From Limnobacter olei (GTDB taxonomy: Bacteria > Pseudomonadota > Gammaproteobacteria > Burkholderiales > Burkholderiaceae_B), in contig NZ_JARFJD010000009.1 in the NCBI RefSeq assembly GCF_029087225.1, positions 180,210-244,209 of the forward strand: a DNA stretch of 64,000 nt, read 5' to 3'. The notes under the pieces were generated by a model. It ran no database searches, was not told the DNA's origin, and worked only from the letters and a program-made list of their open reading frames with translations. Shown here piece by piece: positions 54,262 to 63,817 of the stretch. Both the position numbers and the translations under genes were made by a program. The first letter of the stretch is position 1; every line of letters starts with the position of its first letter.

Positions 54262-54290
54262 AAGCTTTTGTTGGCAATCAACAGCTTTTT
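54262..54290 (+). terminator. Probable terminator after the Lys-rich gene
   Basis: AAGC and GCTT, then TGTTG and CAACA, form a stem with a TTT bulge on the left, a 5-base loop and a trailing T-run. Confidence 0.5.
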
Positions 54291-54374
54291 AGTGAACAGG
54301 CATCATTCAAAAGGCTAAAATAGAAGGTTGCAAAGAATTTTATTTAAGCCCATTCAATCGTAAGGGAAGTACCT

Positions 54375-56282
54375 ATGCCAGTAATCCGCCTGCCTGACGG
54401 ATCCGAACGTGTTTTCGATCACCCTGTGACAGTCGCCCAAGTGGCTGCCAGCATTGGCCCTGGTTTGGCGAAAGCCGCCTTGGCTGGCACAGTGAACGGT
54501 ACGCTGGTTGACACCTCTTACACCATTGAAAACGACTCTACCCTGTCTATCGTCACTGAAAAAGACGACGAAGGGCTGGACATGATCCGGCATTCCACCG
54601 CGCATTTGTTGGCTTACGCTGTGAAGGAATTGTTTCCCACCGCGCAGGTCACCATTGGCCCCGTGATCGAAGACGGGTTTTATTACGACTTCTCCTACGA
54701 ACGCCCCTTCACGCCTGAAGATCTCGAGGCGATCGAGAAGAAAATGGCCGAGCTGGCCAAGCTCGATGAGGTGGTTACCCGTGAAGAATGGGTGCGTGAC
54801 GACGCGGTGCAGTTTTTCAAAGACCAGGGCGAACACTACAAAGCCGAAATTATTGCCAGCATTCCAAGCAATGAAAATATTTCGCTATACCGCGAAGGCA
54901 AGTTCATTGACCTGTGCCGTGGCCCTCACGTGCCTAATACCGGCAAACTGAAACACTTCAAGTTGATGAAAGTAGCGGGTGCCTACTGGCGCGGCAATTC
55001 CAACAATGAAATGTTGCAGCGTATCTACGGTACAGCCTGGACCAAGAAAGAAGACCTGGCCGCCTACCTGCACCGCCTTGAAGAAGCTGAAAAGCGCGAC
55101 CACCGCAAACTTGGCAAACAGCTGGACTTGTTTCACATGCAAGACGAGGCCCCCGGCCTGGTGTTTTGGCACCCAAAGGGTTGGGCCTTGTGGCAACAGG
55201 TTGAGCAGTACATGCGCAAGGTGTACGTGGATGGCGATTACCAGGAAATTCGCTGTCCCCAAATTCTGGACCGCAAGTTGTGGGAAAAGTCGGGCCACTG
55301 GGACAACTATAAAGAAAATATGTTCACCACCGAGTCGGAAAAGCGCGACTACGCCTTAAAGCCGATGAATTGCCCCGGTCACATTGAAGTGTTCAAGAGC
55401 GATTTACGTTCTTACCGAGACCTGCCCATGCGCTATGGTGAATTCGGTGCGTGCCACCGCAATGAAAGCTCGGGTGCCTTGCACGGCATTATGCGCGTGC
55501 GCGGTTTCACGCAAGACGATGGCCATATTTTCTGCACTGAAGATCAGGTGCAAGAAGAAGTAACCCGCTTTAACCAAGTGGCCATGCAGGTATATGCCGA
55601 CTTTGGTTTCAATGAAATCAATGTGAAGCTGGCCTTGCGCCCAGAGGCTCGCTTGGGCACCGATGAAACCTGGGACAAGGCGGAAGATTCCCTGCGCGCG
55701 GCCTTGAAAGCCTGCGGCGTTCAGTGGACCGAGTTACCAGGCGAGGGCGCTTTTTACGGGCCGAAAATTGAATATCACATGAAAGACTCAATTGGTCGCT
55801 CGTGGCAGTGCGGCACCATTCAGGTTGACTTTCAGTTGCCTGGCCGCCTGGGCGCTGAGTATGTGGCCGAAGACAACAGCCGTCGCGTGCCTGTAATGCT
55901 TCACCGCGCCATCGTCGGTTCCATGGAACGTTTCATCGGTATTTTGATTGAAAACCACGCAGGTGCAATGCCGTTGTGGCTTTCGCCCGTGCAAGTGGTG
56001 GTGGCCACCATCACCGAGGCGCACAATGAATACGCCCACAATGTGGTGCAAATGTTGAAAAAACAAGGCATTAGAGTGGAGGCGGATTTGCGTAATGAAA
56101 AGATCAATCGTAAAATCCGTGAGCACACGATGCAGAAAACCCCGTATATCGCTGTAATCGGCGATGCGGAACGTGATGCAAACCAAGTTGCCGTGCGATT
56201 GCGCGGCAATGAAAACCTGGGCTCATTGCCTGTTCATCAATTCGTTCAGCGCCTGCTGGGTGAAATCAACAGTCGGGCCTGA
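54375..56282 (+). CDS. thrS: Threonine-tRNA ligase
   Basis: The 635-residue class II synthetase has an N-terminal TGS domain ([20 protein letters not shown]), an editing domain with [16 protein letters not shown] and the [12 protein letters not shown] zinc-type motif, a catalytic core with motif 2 ([26 protein letters not shown]) and motif 3 near [18 protein letters not shown], and a C-terminal anticodon-binding domain. Length matches E. coli ThrS (642). First gene of thrS-infC. Confidence 0.97.
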   Translation: MPVIRLPDGSERVFDHPVTVAQVAASIGPGLAKAALAGTVNGTLVDTSYTIENDSTLSIVTEKDDEGLDMIRHSTAHLLAYAVKELFPTAQVTIGPVIEDGFYYDFSYERPFTPEDLEAIEKKMAELAKLDEVVTREEWVRDDAVQFFKDQGEHYKAEIIASIPSNENISLYREGKFIDLCRGPHVPNTGKLKHFKLMKVAGAYWRGNSNNEMLQRIYGTAWTKKEDLAAYLHRLEEAEKRDHRKLGKQLDLFHMQDEAPGLVFWHPKGWALWQQVEQYMRKVYVDGDYQEIRCPQILDRKLWEKSGHWDNYKENMFTTESEKRDYALKPMNCPGHIEVFKSDLRSYRDLPMRYGEFGACHRNESSGALHGIMRVRGFTQDDGHIFCTEDQVQEEVTRFNQVAMQVYADFGFNEINVKLALRPEARLGTDETWDKAEDSLRAALKACGVQWTELPGEGAFYGPKIEYHMKDSIGRSWQCGTIQVDFQLPGRLGAEYVAEDNSRRVPVMLHRAIVGSMERFIGILIENHAGAMPLWLSPVQVVVATITEAHNEYAHNVVQMLKKQGIRVEADLRNEKINRKIREHTMQKTPYIAVIGDAERDANQVAVRLRGNENLGSLPVHQFVQRLLGEINSRA

Positions 56283-56312
56283 TTTTATTTAACCAGAAGA
56301 AAGAGGCTAGAC

Positions 56313-56831
56313 ATCGTAGCAGAAAAGAAAAATCGCATTAACGAGGAAATCCGTATCCCCGAAGTGCGCCTCATTGGAATTGAGGGTGAGCAGTTAGGCA
56401 TCGTTAAAACACCAGACGCCCTGCGTATGGCTGAAGAAGGCGGTGTGGATTTGGTGGAAATTGCGCCTCAGGCGGTGCCCCCGGTGGCCAAGCTGATGGA
56501 TTACGGCAAGTTCCGCTACCAAGAGCAAAAGAAAGCTGCGGAAGCCAAGTCCAAGCAAAAACAAGTTCAAATCAAGGAAATCAAGTTCCGCCCGGGAACA
56601 GACGACGGCGATTACAACGTGAAGTTGCGTAATTTGACCCGTTTTCTGGAAGACGGCGACAAGTGCAAGGTTACCTTGCGCTTTCGGGGACGTGAAATGG
56701 CTCACCAAGACATTGGTGCCCGCCTTTTGGAGCGTGTTCGCACCGATCTCGATGAGATCGGCGTTGTCGAGCAAATGCCCAAGATGGAAGGTCGCCAAAT
56801 GGTCATGATGATTGCTCCTCGCAAGAAGTAA
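56313..56831 (+). CDS. infC: Translation initiation factor IF-3, ATC start
   Basis: IF-3 prevents subunit joining and checks start codons. The protein would have 172 residues (E. coli, 180). The conserved N-terminus [23 protein letters not shown] is in frame upstream of the first standard start codon (GTG, 56364), which would remove part of the N-domain. The only plausible start is ATC at 56313, preceded by AAGAGG with a 6-base spacer. Rare start codons (AUU in E. coli infC) allow autoregulation by IF-3. The C-domain has [18 protein letters not shown] and [13 protein letters not shown]. Confidence 0.93.
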   Translation: MVAEKKNRINEEIRIPEVRLIGIEGEQLGIVKTPDALRMAEEGGVDLVEIAPQAVPPVAKLMDYGKFRYQEQKKAAEAKSKQKQVQIKEIKFRPGTDDGDYNVKLRNLTRFLEDGDKCKVTLRFRGREMAHQDIGARLLERVRTDLDEIGVVEQMPKMEGRQMVMMIAPRKK

Positions 56832-56861
56832 GCACTGAAAGCCTGAAGTTTTCCAAAAGTA

Positions 56862-56891
56862 TTGCCCAGAACAGCAAACCCGCGTTATAAT
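56862..56891 (+). promoter_or_regulatory. Promoter upstream of rpmI with the -10 in a hairpin loop
   Basis: TTGCCC (56862-56867) and TATAAT (56886-56891) are 18 bases apart. The -10 lies in the loop between CCCGCG (56879-56884) and CGCGGG (56892-56897), which are perfectly complementary. Confidence 0.6.
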
Positions 56892-56955
56892 CGCGGGCTT
56901 GCTGCATTGTGCGTAAAACCACAAAGCAACAAATTGCCCACCAGGTTAGAAAAGT

Positions 56956-56999
56956 GCTTCGTCGAAGCCACCTGCAAGCAGGTTCAATGAATATTGAAC
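56956..56999 (+). promoter_or_regulatory. Three hairpins in the rpmI-rplT leader
   Basis: Hairpin A pairs GCTTC (56956-56960) with GAAGC (56964-56968). Hairpin B pairs ACCTG (56970-56974) with CAGGT (56979-56983). Hairpin C pairs GTTCAAT (56982-56988) with ATTGAAC (56993-56999). B and C share two bases, so they cannot both form fully. The leader could be a target for L20 autoregulation, known in E. coli and Bacillus. Confidence 0.5.
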
Positions 57000-57017
57000 A
57001 GTAATAGGAGCACCAAG

Positions 57018-57215
57018 ATGCCCAAGATGAAGACCAAAAAGAGCGCCGCAAAGCGTTTCTTGGTCCGTTCAAGCGGATCGATCAAGCGTGGCCACGCCTT
57101 TAAGCGCCACATCCTCACCAAGAAAACGACCAAAAGCAAGCGTCAATTGCGCGGCATGGAAACGATTCACAAATCAGACATCGGTCGCGTACGCGACATG
57201 ATGCCTTACGCATAA
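57018..57215 (+). CDS. rpmI: 50S ribosomal protein L35
   Basis: The 65-residue basic protein [20 protein letters not shown] is the standard L35 start, ending [15 protein letters not shown] at 57018 is supported by AGGAG at 57007-57011; a frame extended upstream lacks conserved sequence. It lies between infC and rplT in the usual order. Confidence 0.96.
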   Translation: MPKMKTKKSAAKRFLVRSSGSIKRGHAFKRHILTKKTTKSKRQLRGMETIHKSDIGRVRDMMPYA

Positions 57216-57231
57216 CCGGGAGGAGTGACAA

Positions 57232-57588
57232 ATGCCTAGAGTAAAACGTGGTGTAACGGCTCGCGCCCGTCACAAAAAAGTAATCGCCCAAGCCAAAGGC
57301 TTCCGCGGTCGTCGTAACAATGTATTCCGCGTTGCCAAGCAAGCGGTAATGCGTGCTGGTCAGTACGCATACCGTGACCGTCGCAACAAGAAGCGCGTAT
57401 TCCGCGCCCTGTGGATCACCCGAATCAACGCCGCAGTGCGTGAACACGGCATGACCTACAGCGTCTTTATCAATGGCTTGAAGAAAGCTGCCATTGGCCT
57501 TGACCGCAAGGTATTGGCTGACCTGGCAGTGACCGACAAAGCAGCGTTTGCTGCCATCGTGGGTCAAGTGCGCGCAGCGCAGGCTTAA
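57232..57588 (+). CDS. rplT: 50S ribosomal protein L20
   Basis: The 118-residue protein ([18 protein letters not shown]) is essential for 50S assembly. Its basic N-terminal arm ([20 protein letters not shown] region) and C-terminal domain ([20 protein letters not shown]) are both present. L20 also represses its own operon in several bacteria. GGAGGAG-type binding site precedes the ATG. Confidence 0.97.
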   Translation: MPRVKRGVTARARHKKVIAQAKGFRGRRNNVFRVAKQAVMRAGQYAYRDRRNKKRVFRALWITRINAAVREHGMTYSVFINGLKKAAIGLDRKVLADLAVTDKAAFAAIVGQVRAAQA

Positions 57589-57667
57589 TTCACCAGCCAA
57601 GTCAAATATTTGTCACAAGTGTAGCCCCTGAGGTTTTTCACTTAAGTTGGCGAAAAGACTAAACAAA

Positions 57668-57691
57668 ACGGAGCTCTCGGGCTCCGTTTTT
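57668..57691 (+). terminator. Terminator between rplT and pheS
   Basis: ACGGAGC (57668-57674) pairs with GCTCCGT (57681-57687) around a 6-base loop, followed by TTTT. It ends the rpmI-rplT transcript. Confidence 0.85.
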
Positions 57692-57762
57692 GTTTTCAGG
57701 CGGTACAATTCAGGGCTCTACTCAAAGCCGTTCCAATCTCAAAAAGAATCGACCCAATACCC

Positions 57763-58770
57763 ATGGATGCTTCGCTTTTAGCCATTCTTACCGAGGCCGA
57801 ACAGGCCATGTCCTCGGCAACAGACCCAGCCAGTCTTGAAAACATCAAGGCCCAGTTTTTGGGCAAGCAAGGCAAAGTCACCGAGCTGCTTAAAGGCATG
57901 GCCGCGCTGTCGCCCGAAGAAAAGAAAACCCGTGGCGCGGAAATCAATCAATTGAAACAGCAGGTTGAAGCTGTGTTGAATGCCAAGCGCCAGGCGCTGG
58001 CCGATTCCGCCATGCAAGCCAAGTTGCATGCGCAGGCGATCGATGTCACCAAGCCAGGCCGCATGCGCGGTACAGGTGGCTTGCACCCGGCCATGCGCAC
58101 ACTGGAACGCATTGAAGAAATTTTTACCACCATTGGTTTTGATTTGGCTGATGGCCCTGAAATTGAAACCGACTTTCACAACTTCACTGCATTGAATACG
58201 CCCGAGAATCACCCCGCGCGTTCCATGCACGATACCTTCTATGTAGAAGGCACTGGCGGTAACCTGCTGCGTACGCACACTTCGCCCATGCAGGTGCGTT
58301 ACATGCAAACCAACAAACCGCCCATTCGCATCATTGCGCCGGGCCGTGTGTACCGTGTGGACAGCGATGCCACTCACTCGCCCATGTTTCACCAGGTTGA
58401 AGGGTTGTGGATTGACCAAGGTGTCAGCTTCGCCGATTTAAAGGCAGTGTTCATGGATTTCCTGAAAACCTTTTTCGAAACCGACGACATCACCATTCGT
58501 TTTCGCCCTTCGTTTTTCCCGTTCACGGAACCCTCTGCGGAAATTGATATGGCGTTTACCAGCGGCCCCAACAAGGGCAAGTGGTTGGAAATTGCCGGTT
58601 GTGGCCAGGTGCACCCGAACGTGTTGCGCCATGTGGGAATTGACCCTGAAACCTACACAGGGTTTGCGTTTGGTGTGGGCCCCGATCGCTTGACCATGCT
58701 GCGCTACGGCATTAACGACTTGCGCCTGTTCTACGAAAACGACATTCGTTTTCTGCAGCAATTCAATTAA
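57763..58770 (+). CDS. pheS: Phenylalanine-tRNA ligase alpha subunit
   Basis: This 335-residue class II subunit pairs with PheT as an alpha2-beta2 enzyme. An N-terminal coiled coil is followed by the catalytic core, with [44 protein letters not shown], the motif 2 region [20 protein letters not shown] and [14 protein letters not shown]. The length agrees with E. coli PheS (327). pheT starts 41 bases downstream. Confidence 0.97.
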   Translation: MDASLLAILTEAEQAMSSATDPASLENIKAQFLGKQGKVTELLKGMAALSPEEKKTRGAEINQLKQQVEAVLNAKRQALADSAMQAKLHAQAIDVTKPGRMRGTGGLHPAMRTLERIEEIFTTIGFDLADGPEIETDFHNFTALNTPENHPARSMHDTFYVEGTGGNLLRTHTSPMQVRYMQTNKPPIRIIAPGRVYRVDSDATHSPMFHQVEGLWIDQGVSFADLKAVFMDFLKTFFETDDITIRFRPSFFPFTEPSAEIDMAFTSGPNKGKWLEIAGCGQVHPNVLRHVGIDPETYTGFAFGVGPDRLTMLRYGINDLRLFYENDIRFLQQFN

Positions 58771-58811
58771 GTTTAATTCGGTTTAAACAAGCCAGTTTTG
58801 GATATTAAAAG

Positions 58812-61244
58812 ATGCAATTCACAGAATCCTGGTTGAAGTCACTCGTCAACACACCATTGAACACCCAAGAGTTGGGCGACAAGCTCACTATGGCGGGTTT
58901 GGAAGTGGAAGAACTGGAACCGATCGCCCCGGAGTTTTCTGGTGTGGTGGTGGGTTTGGTTCTTAAGAAAGACAAGCACCCCGATGCCGACCGCTTAAGT
59001 GTGTGCCAAGTACAAGTTGCCGAAGGCGATGTGCGTCAAATTGTGTGCGGTGCCCCCAATGTGGCCGAAGGGCTGAAGGTGCCATGCGCTTTGCCAGGCG
59101 CGGAATTGCCGGGTGGTTTCAAAATTAAACCCACCAAAATGCGCGGCGTTGAAAGTGGAGGCATGCTTTGTTCTGGCAAAGAGCTGGGCGTACCGAGTGA
59201 TGTAGATGGCCTGCATATTTTGAGCGAAGACTTCCCCGTGGGCGGCAATGTACGTGAACTTCTCGGCCTGAACGAGATGAAGTTCACCCTGAAAATGACG
59301 CCCAACCGTGCGGATTGCTTGAGTGTTTGGGGTGTGGCCCGTGAAGTGGCGGCACTGACCGGTGCAACTTTAAATGCTCCTTCATTTGTGCCCGTGGCCG
59401 CCGCCATTGGCGACACCCTGAATGTGAAAGTTGAAAACGCCGATTTGTGTGGCCGTTTTGCCGGGCGTGTCATTCGCGGTGTGAACAACCATGCAAAAAC
59501 CCCTCAGTGGATGGTTGATCGCCTGGAAGGCGCCGGCCAGCGCAGCTTGAACGCCTTGGTGGACATTTCCAACTACGTGATGCTTGAACTGGGCCGCCCC
59601 AGCCATGTGTTCGACCTGGACAAAGTGCAAGGCGACCTCACCGTGCGTTGGGCACGCGAAGGCGAAAAGCTGAAGCTGCTGAACGAGATGGAAGTGGCCT
59701 TGAAGCCGCACATGGGCGTGATTTGCGATGCCAATGGCCCGGAAGCGCTGGCTGGCATTATGGGTGGAGACCACACAGCGGTGAACGAAGGCACCACCAG
59801 TATTTTCGTGGAGGCCGCGTTTTGGCACCCCGACGCCATTGTGGGCCGTGCACGTGAATTCAATTTCTCGTCGGATGCCTCACACCGCTTCGAACGTGGC
59901 GTGGACTTTCAAACCATTCCTGAACACATTGAACGTATCACTGCCTTGATTCTGGAAATTTGCGGTGGCCAGGCTGGCCCTGTGGTGGACCAGGTGTTGA
60001 ACCTGCCCGCGCGCAAGCCTGTAACCTTGCGCCACGCACGTGCGGAAATGGTCATTGGCATGCCATTTACCGTTGAACAAGTAAAAGACGTGTTCACCAA
60101 GCTAGGCTTTGAATTCACCGCCGAGGGGCAGGGCTCTGAAACGCGTTATGTGGTCAACCCGCCCAGCTACCGCTTCGACATCAACATCGAAGAAGACCTG
60201 ATCGAGGAAGTGATTCGCGTGGTTGGCTACGACAGCCTGCCTTTGCGCGCACCCATGGGCAAACTGAAAATGTTGCCTGCCGCTGAAGGCAAAATTGGCC
60301 GCCATGCCATTCGCCGCCAAGTGGCTGCGCTGGGTTACCAGGAGGTGGTTAGCTACAGCTTCACGCCCGAACAATGGGAAGCCGATTTCAACGCCAATAC
60401 CAACCCGGTTCGTTTGTTGAACCCGATTGCCAGCCACCTTAGCGTAATGCGCTCTACCTTGATTGCTAGCCTGACTGGCGTGTTGAAACACAACCTGGGC
60501 CACCGTGTAGATCGCCTGCGTGTGTTTGAAGTGGCCCGCGTTTTCGAGAAAGACGACAAGGTGCAAGACGGTGCACAAACTGTAGCTGGCTTCAAACAAA
60601 CCTGGAAAGTGGGTGGTTTGGCGTATGGCTTGGCTGACCAATTGCAATGGGCAGCAGGCAACAATCGCGCACTCGACTTTTTTGATGTGAAAGGCGATGT
60701 AGAACAACTGCTGCATGGCCGCAAGGTGGATTTCGAGGTGTTTGAAGTTGCAAACCCGCACCCAGCTTTGCACCCAGGCCGTAGCGCCCGTGTGCTGGTG
60801 AACAAACAGCCCATTGGTTTTGTTGGTGAACTGCACCCCAAGTTGGCTCAGGAATACGATTTGCCACAGGCACCTGTTGTGTTCGAATTATTGCTGGATG
60901 GCTTGAATACGCGAAAATTGCCAGCTTTCAAAGAAGTTTCGAAGCAGCCAGTTGTGGTTCGTGACCTGGCATTTGTTGTAGAGCAAAATATTGCTGCTGC
61001 GCAGCTTAAAAAAGCATTCACGGAAGTGAAAGATGACAACCTTGCTTGGCTGAAATCGGTTATCCTTTTCGATGAATTCGTGCCGAAAGAAGAAGGTAAG
61101 GGCCTGAATCTAAATGAGAAAAGTTTGGCGTTCAGGCTGACTCTTCAGGCCGGCGACCGCAGCCTGACTGATGCAGACATCGAACCTTTGTTGAAAAAAA
61201 TGATTGATCAGGCAGGCCAGCGCTGTGCGGCCCGCCTGAGATAA
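58812..61244 (+). CDS. pheT: Phenylalanine-tRNA ligase beta subunit
   Basis: The 810-residue protein begins MQFTESWLKSLVNT and has the tRNA-binding domain near 40-150 (HPDADRLSVCQV, IVCGAPNVAEGLKVPCALPG), a B3/B4 editing region with RFAGRVIRGV and GQRSLNALVDISNYVMLELG, B5 near 395-470 and the C-terminal anticodon-binding FDX-ACB domain. It completes the alpha2-beta2 enzyme with PheS. Confidence 0.97.
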   Translation: MQFTESWLKSLVNTPLNTQELGDKLTMAGLEVEELEPIAPEFSGVVVGLVLKKDKHPDADRLSVCQVQVAEGDVRQIVCGAPNVAEGLKVPCALPGAELPGGFKIKPTKMRGVESGGMLCSGKELGVPSDVDGLHILSEDFPVGGNVRELLGLNEMKFTLKMTPNRADCLSVWGVAREVAALTGATLNAPSFVPVAAAIGDTLNVKVENADLCGRFAGRVIRGVNNHAKTPQWMVDRLEGAGQRSLNALVDISNYVMLELGRPSHVFDLDKVQGDLTVRWAREGEKLKLLNEMEVALKPHMGVICDANGPEALAGIMGGDHTAVNEGTTSIFVEAAFWHPDAIVGRAREFNFSSDASHRFERGVDFQTIPEHIERITALILEICGGQAGPVVDQVLNLPARKPVTLRHARAEMVIGMPFTVEQVKDVFTKLGFEFTAEGQGSETRYVVNPPSYRFDINIEEDLIEEVIRVVGYDSLPLRAPMGKLKMLPAAEGKIGRHAIRRQVAALGYQEVVSYSFTPEQWEADFNANTNPVRLLNPIASHLSVMRSTLIASLTGVLKHNLGHRVDRLRVFEVARVFEKDDKVQDGAQTVAGFKQTWKVGGLAYGLADQLQWAAGNNRALDFFDVKGDVEQLLHGRKVDFEVFEVANPHPALHPGRSARVLVNKQPIGFVGELHPKLAQEYDLPQAPVVFELLLDGLNTRKLPAFKEVSKQPVVVRDLAFVVEQNIAAAQLKKAFTEVKDDNLAWLKSVILFDEFVPKEEGKGLNLNEKSLAFRLTLQAGDRSLTDADIEPLLKKMIDQAGQRCAARLR

Positions 61245-61270
61245 ATATTGATAAATAGGTAGAACTCACT

Positions 61271-61639
61271 GTGGATCAATTTGTGTTGAACGACGACCGA
61301 AGCAACGAAACTACTGCCCGCACGGACCGCATGGACCTGATTGAAGATGGTCTGGCCTCGGGCTCCCTGACCAAGGCTGAATTGGCTGAAATGTTGTTTG
61401 ATAGCCTGGGCCTGAACAAACGCGAAGCCAAAGACTTCGTGGATGCGTTTTTCGATGAAATTCGCACCACGCTTGAAGGCGGCGACTCTGTGAAATTGTC
61501 GGGTTTTGGCAATTTCCAGCTGCGTGACAAACCCCAACGCCCCGGTAGAAACCCAAAAACTGGCGAAGAGATTCCCATTGCGGCGCGTAGAGTGGTAACC
61601 TTTCATCCCAGCCAGAAACTTAAAGCTTTGGTTGAATAA
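61271..61639 (+). CDS. ihfA: Integration host factor alpha subunit
   Basis: The DNA-bending protein has up to 122 residues. The IHF/HU core begins near residue 34 ([24 protein letters not shown]) and has [22 protein letters not shown] with the minor-groove Pro. The N-terminal extension of about 20 residues compared with E. coli IhfA (99) is common in betaproteobacteria. The start is GTG at 61271; ATG at 61331 is an alternative. Its place after pheT is conserved. Confidence 0.95.
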   Translation: MDQFVLNDDRSNETTARTDRMDLIEDGLASGSLTKAELAEMLFDSLGLNKREAKDFVDAFFDEIRTTLEGGDSVKLSGFGNFQLRDKPQRPGRNPKTGEEIPIAARRVVTFHPSQKLKALVE

Positions 61640-61676
61640 TTTTCACTAAATTATTTAAGTACAAGCCAATTACTCA

Positions 61677-62060
61677 ATGCAAAAAACCGTAAACGCAGAC
61701 GGAGCGCCACCCACAGCCAGCTTGCCGCCCATTCCGGCCAAGCGCTATTTCACCATTGGTGAGGTCAGCGAGCTGTGCGGCGTAAAAACCCACGTGCTTC
61801 GCTATTGGGAACAAGAATTCACGCAATTGAAGTCGATTACCCGACGCGGCAATCGTCGTTACTACCAGCACCACGAGGTGCTGTTCATTCGCAGAATTCG
61901 TGAACTGCTGTACGAACACGGCTTCACCATCAACGGTGCACGCAACCGTTTGGATCAGGAAAAAAATGGCCCGGCAGGCGACGCGCCGCTGCCCATTTTG
62001 ATCGATCGGGAAGTTTTGAAAGAACAATTGCTAAATTTGCGCGAAGCCCTGAAAGCCTAA
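61677..62060 (+). CDS. MerR family transcriptional regulator
   Basis: The protein has 127 residues with an N-terminal winged helix (YFTIGEVSELCGVKTHVLRYWEQEF, ending RRGNRRYYQHHEVLFIRRIR) and a short C-terminal coiled region. There are no conserved Cys residues for metal sensing beyond Cys in the helix-turn-helix. Such genes next to ihfA are common in proteobacteria; the target is unknown. Confidence 0.92.
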   Translation: MQKTVNADGAPPTASLPPIPAKRYFTIGEVSELCGVKTHVLRYWEQEFTQLKSITRRGNRRYYQHHEVLFIRRIRELLYEHGFTINGARNRLDQEKNGPAGDAPLPILIDREVLKEQLLNLREALKA

Positions 62061-62076
62061 GCGTTTCATGTATAAT
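62049..62076 (+). promoter_or_regulatory. Promoter of tRNA-Pro
   Basis: CTGAAA (62049-62054) and a perfect TATAAT (62071-62076) are 16 bases apart. The promoter overlaps the end of the merR-type gene and starts transcription about 4 bases before the tRNA. Confidence 0.6.
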
Positions 62077-62086
62077 CCAGCCTTCT

Positions 62087-62163
62087 CGGAATGTAGCGCA
62101 GCCTGGTAGCGCACTTGCATGGGGTGCAAGGGGTCGGAGGTTCGAATCCTCTCATTCCGACCA
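62087..62163 (+). tRNA. tRNA-Pro (anticodon GGG)
   Basis: The 77-base cloverleaf has acceptor arms CGGAATG and CATTCCG, D arm GCGC/GCGC, anticodon stem CTTGC/GCAAG around ATGGGGT (anticodon GGG) and a T arm with TTCGAAT. ACCA is encoded. The right side borders the putative island, so the tRNA may serve as an integration site. Confidence 0.96.
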
Positions 62164-62172
62164 AATAAAACA

Positions 62173-62204
62173 AGGGCTTAGGATAATTGACCTAGGCCCT
62201 TTTT
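62173..62204 (+). terminator. Terminator after tRNA-Pro
   Basis: AGGGCTTAGG (62173-62182) pairs with CCTAGGCCCT (62191-62200) with one G-T pair around an 8-base loop, followed by TTTT. Confidence 0.85.
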
Positions 62205-62210
62205 GCTTCT

Positions 62211-62232
62211 ATATTAGCGAATCCGCTAATAT
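62211..62232 (+). repeat. Perfect 9-base inverted repeat before the unknown module
   Basis: ATATTAGCG (62211-62219) and CGCTAATAT (62224-62232) are perfectly inverted around AATC. It lies 40 bases upstream of the first module gene and could be an operator or part of a recombination site. Confidence 0.55.
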
Positions 62233-62271
62233 TTTGATCATCTATATATATTTTTGGTAGCTTAAGTTTAA

Positions 62272-63417
62272 ATGTCAGATACCGACGATCCAATACAGTA
62301 CAAACTGAAGTACGAAGGAAATAGGTTTTCTGGTGCTAAGTTGCCCTTGGATGTTTTAGGTGATTTCCAAGCCTTTCGTGATCTTCTAGTCGAGACCGTT
62401 AGGCAAAAATGGCTTGTTCAAAATCCCGATAGGAAAAGAGTCCCTAGGGGTTTTGATAGTTCTCTAAACTTCGTGCTATCAGATATCGAAGACGGCAGTG
62501 CAATGCCAGTATTTCGATTGGAGCATGCTGAAGTTCAAAGCAAACTTCCAAACATGAAAGAAGAGCTACATTCTCTCGTTGGCTCGGCCTTCGGGGATTT
62601 GGCTAAATTGCTCGGAAGTGGGAACACCGCCAATTTAACCAAAGCACAGCTTTCTAGGTTAAACAAATTTGGAGCCGGACTTCAAAGCGGAGAAAAGATT
62701 GTCTTCGTGACAGTGAATAATAAAACGGCATCTAACAATGACCTCTTTATAGATGTAGATCGCCGTCGCTCGCTACTAACACGCTCACAAAATTCCACCT
62801 ATTTTAAGCGGTGTAAGGGTACTGCGCAGTTGCTCGGCTCTAAGATTTCCTCTTCGCAAGACTCCATAGGCTTCATTTTCCTTGAGACAGAAGATTTCGG
62901 ATCATTGTCTATCCCCCTTGAAAATGACCAAATCCTAAATGATTTTGAAAACGTCACGGGGTACGACGTTGAATTTGATATTTTGGCAGAGCTTAATCAA
63001 GATAATACGATCAGCAAAATTAAAGAGGTTTATGACCTTTGTCTAGTTGAGGATTACGCTGACGATGCTATCTCCGGCATCATTGATAGAATTAGAAGCC
63101 TTCAATACCTAAAGGCCGGTTGGCTGGATGACTCTGCTGGGTTAGCGATCGAGAAAACATCGAGGTTGCAAGCTGAGAAATTTGTTAAATCTCGTCATCA
63201 TATTGCGCCTCACTGCAATGTATTTCCGACCGAATCTGGTGGTGTTTCAGTTGAAATAAACACCTCTATTTGGGATCTTACTGTTGAGTTCTCTGGTGGA
63301 AAAGTATCGATTTACGGCATAAAGAATGACGGAACCGATTTTTTGCAGACAACTGTTTTTGACGTACTTAATGAAAGTTTTTATGCATTATTCGACTCAA
63401 AGGTGAGTCATGGCTAG
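62272..63417 (+). CDS. Unknown protein, first gene of the island module
   Basis: The soluble protein has 381 residues and no signal peptide or membrane helix. The N-terminal part (about 1-85; LPLDVLGDFQAFRDLLVETV and NFVLSDIEDGSAMPVF) and a central part of beta-rich character are not recognised. The C-terminal part has RSLQYLKAGWLDDSAGLAI and CNVFPTESGGVSVEI, which resembles, from memory, a widespread family with a GWxD...PT..GGV..E pattern whose members sit next to a second small gene. Composition is AT-richer than the flanking genes. It overlaps the next gene by eight bases. A TATATA stretch upstream may be the -10. The ribosome binding site is weak. Confidence 0.75.
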   Translation: MSDTDDPIQYKLKYEGNRFSGAKLPLDVLGDFQAFRDLLVETVRQKWLVQNPDRKRVPRGFDSSLNFVLSDIEDGSAMPVFRLEHAEVQSKLPNMKEELHSLVGSAFGDLAKLLGSGNTANLTKAQLSRLNKFGAGLQSGEKIVFVTVNNKTASNNDLFIDVDRRRSLLTRSQNSTYFKRCKGTAQLLGSKISSSQDSIGFIFLETEDFGSLSIPLENDQILNDFENVTGYDVEFDILAELNQDNTISKIKEVYDLCLVEDYADDAISGIIDRIRSLQYLKAGWLDDSAGLAIEKTSRLQAEKFVKSRHHIAPHCNVFPTESGGVSVEINTSIWDLTVEFSGGKVSIYGIKNDGTDFLQTTVFDVLNESFYALFDSKVSHG

Positions 63418-63817
63418 CGTTTTAAATACCCCGCTTGTGGATAACGAGATTTGCTATCGTTGTGTACATCCTCAATACTATTCCCAAGCGGGCCTATCAG
63501 ATAAGGCTTTCCTTCCGACCTCTGCGGATTTGGGATTTTTGTCTGTAGAAAGAAGCGCTGGGAACACGGCAAAAGATAGTTATGATCGAAGGATTGCAAT
63601 GGGTAAAAAGGTTGCAGCGGTCATGGGGGTTACGGTGGGAGAGTTTGGCTCTCAATTGGTGCCTGTTAGTTTGGATCCTGTTTATGGTGACGACAAAACC
63701 GAAGTGATTAATCAATGGCATTGCCTGGCTGATTTCAACAAGGTTAAAGATCCAAATATTGTGGCTAAGGCACTTAAGAAGATTGCCCTAACTCGAACCC
63801 CCGAATATTTGCCTTAA
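63410..63817 (+). CDS. Unknown protein, second gene of the island module
   Basis: The 135-residue protein (ICYRCVHPQYYSQAGLSDKA, then LSVERSAGNTAKDSYDRRIA, MGVTVGEFGS and HCLADFNKVKDPNIVAKAL) has no membrane segment. The pattern VHP...AF.P...LSV...A..SY...GVTV.E...DP...H..DF resembles a small protein often encoded beside the GWxD-type protein of the previous gene; this is recalled, not searched. ATG at 63410 lies inside the end of the upstream gene, and AAGGTGAG precedes it. The pair is therefore coupled. The function is unknown. Confidence 0.75.
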   Translation: MASVLNTPLVDNEICYRCVHPQYYSQAGLSDKAFLPTSADLGFLSVERSAGNTAKDSYDRRIAMGKKVAAVMGVTVGEFGSQLVPVSLDPVYGDDKTEVINQWHCLADFNKVKDPNIVAKALKKIALTRTPEYLP

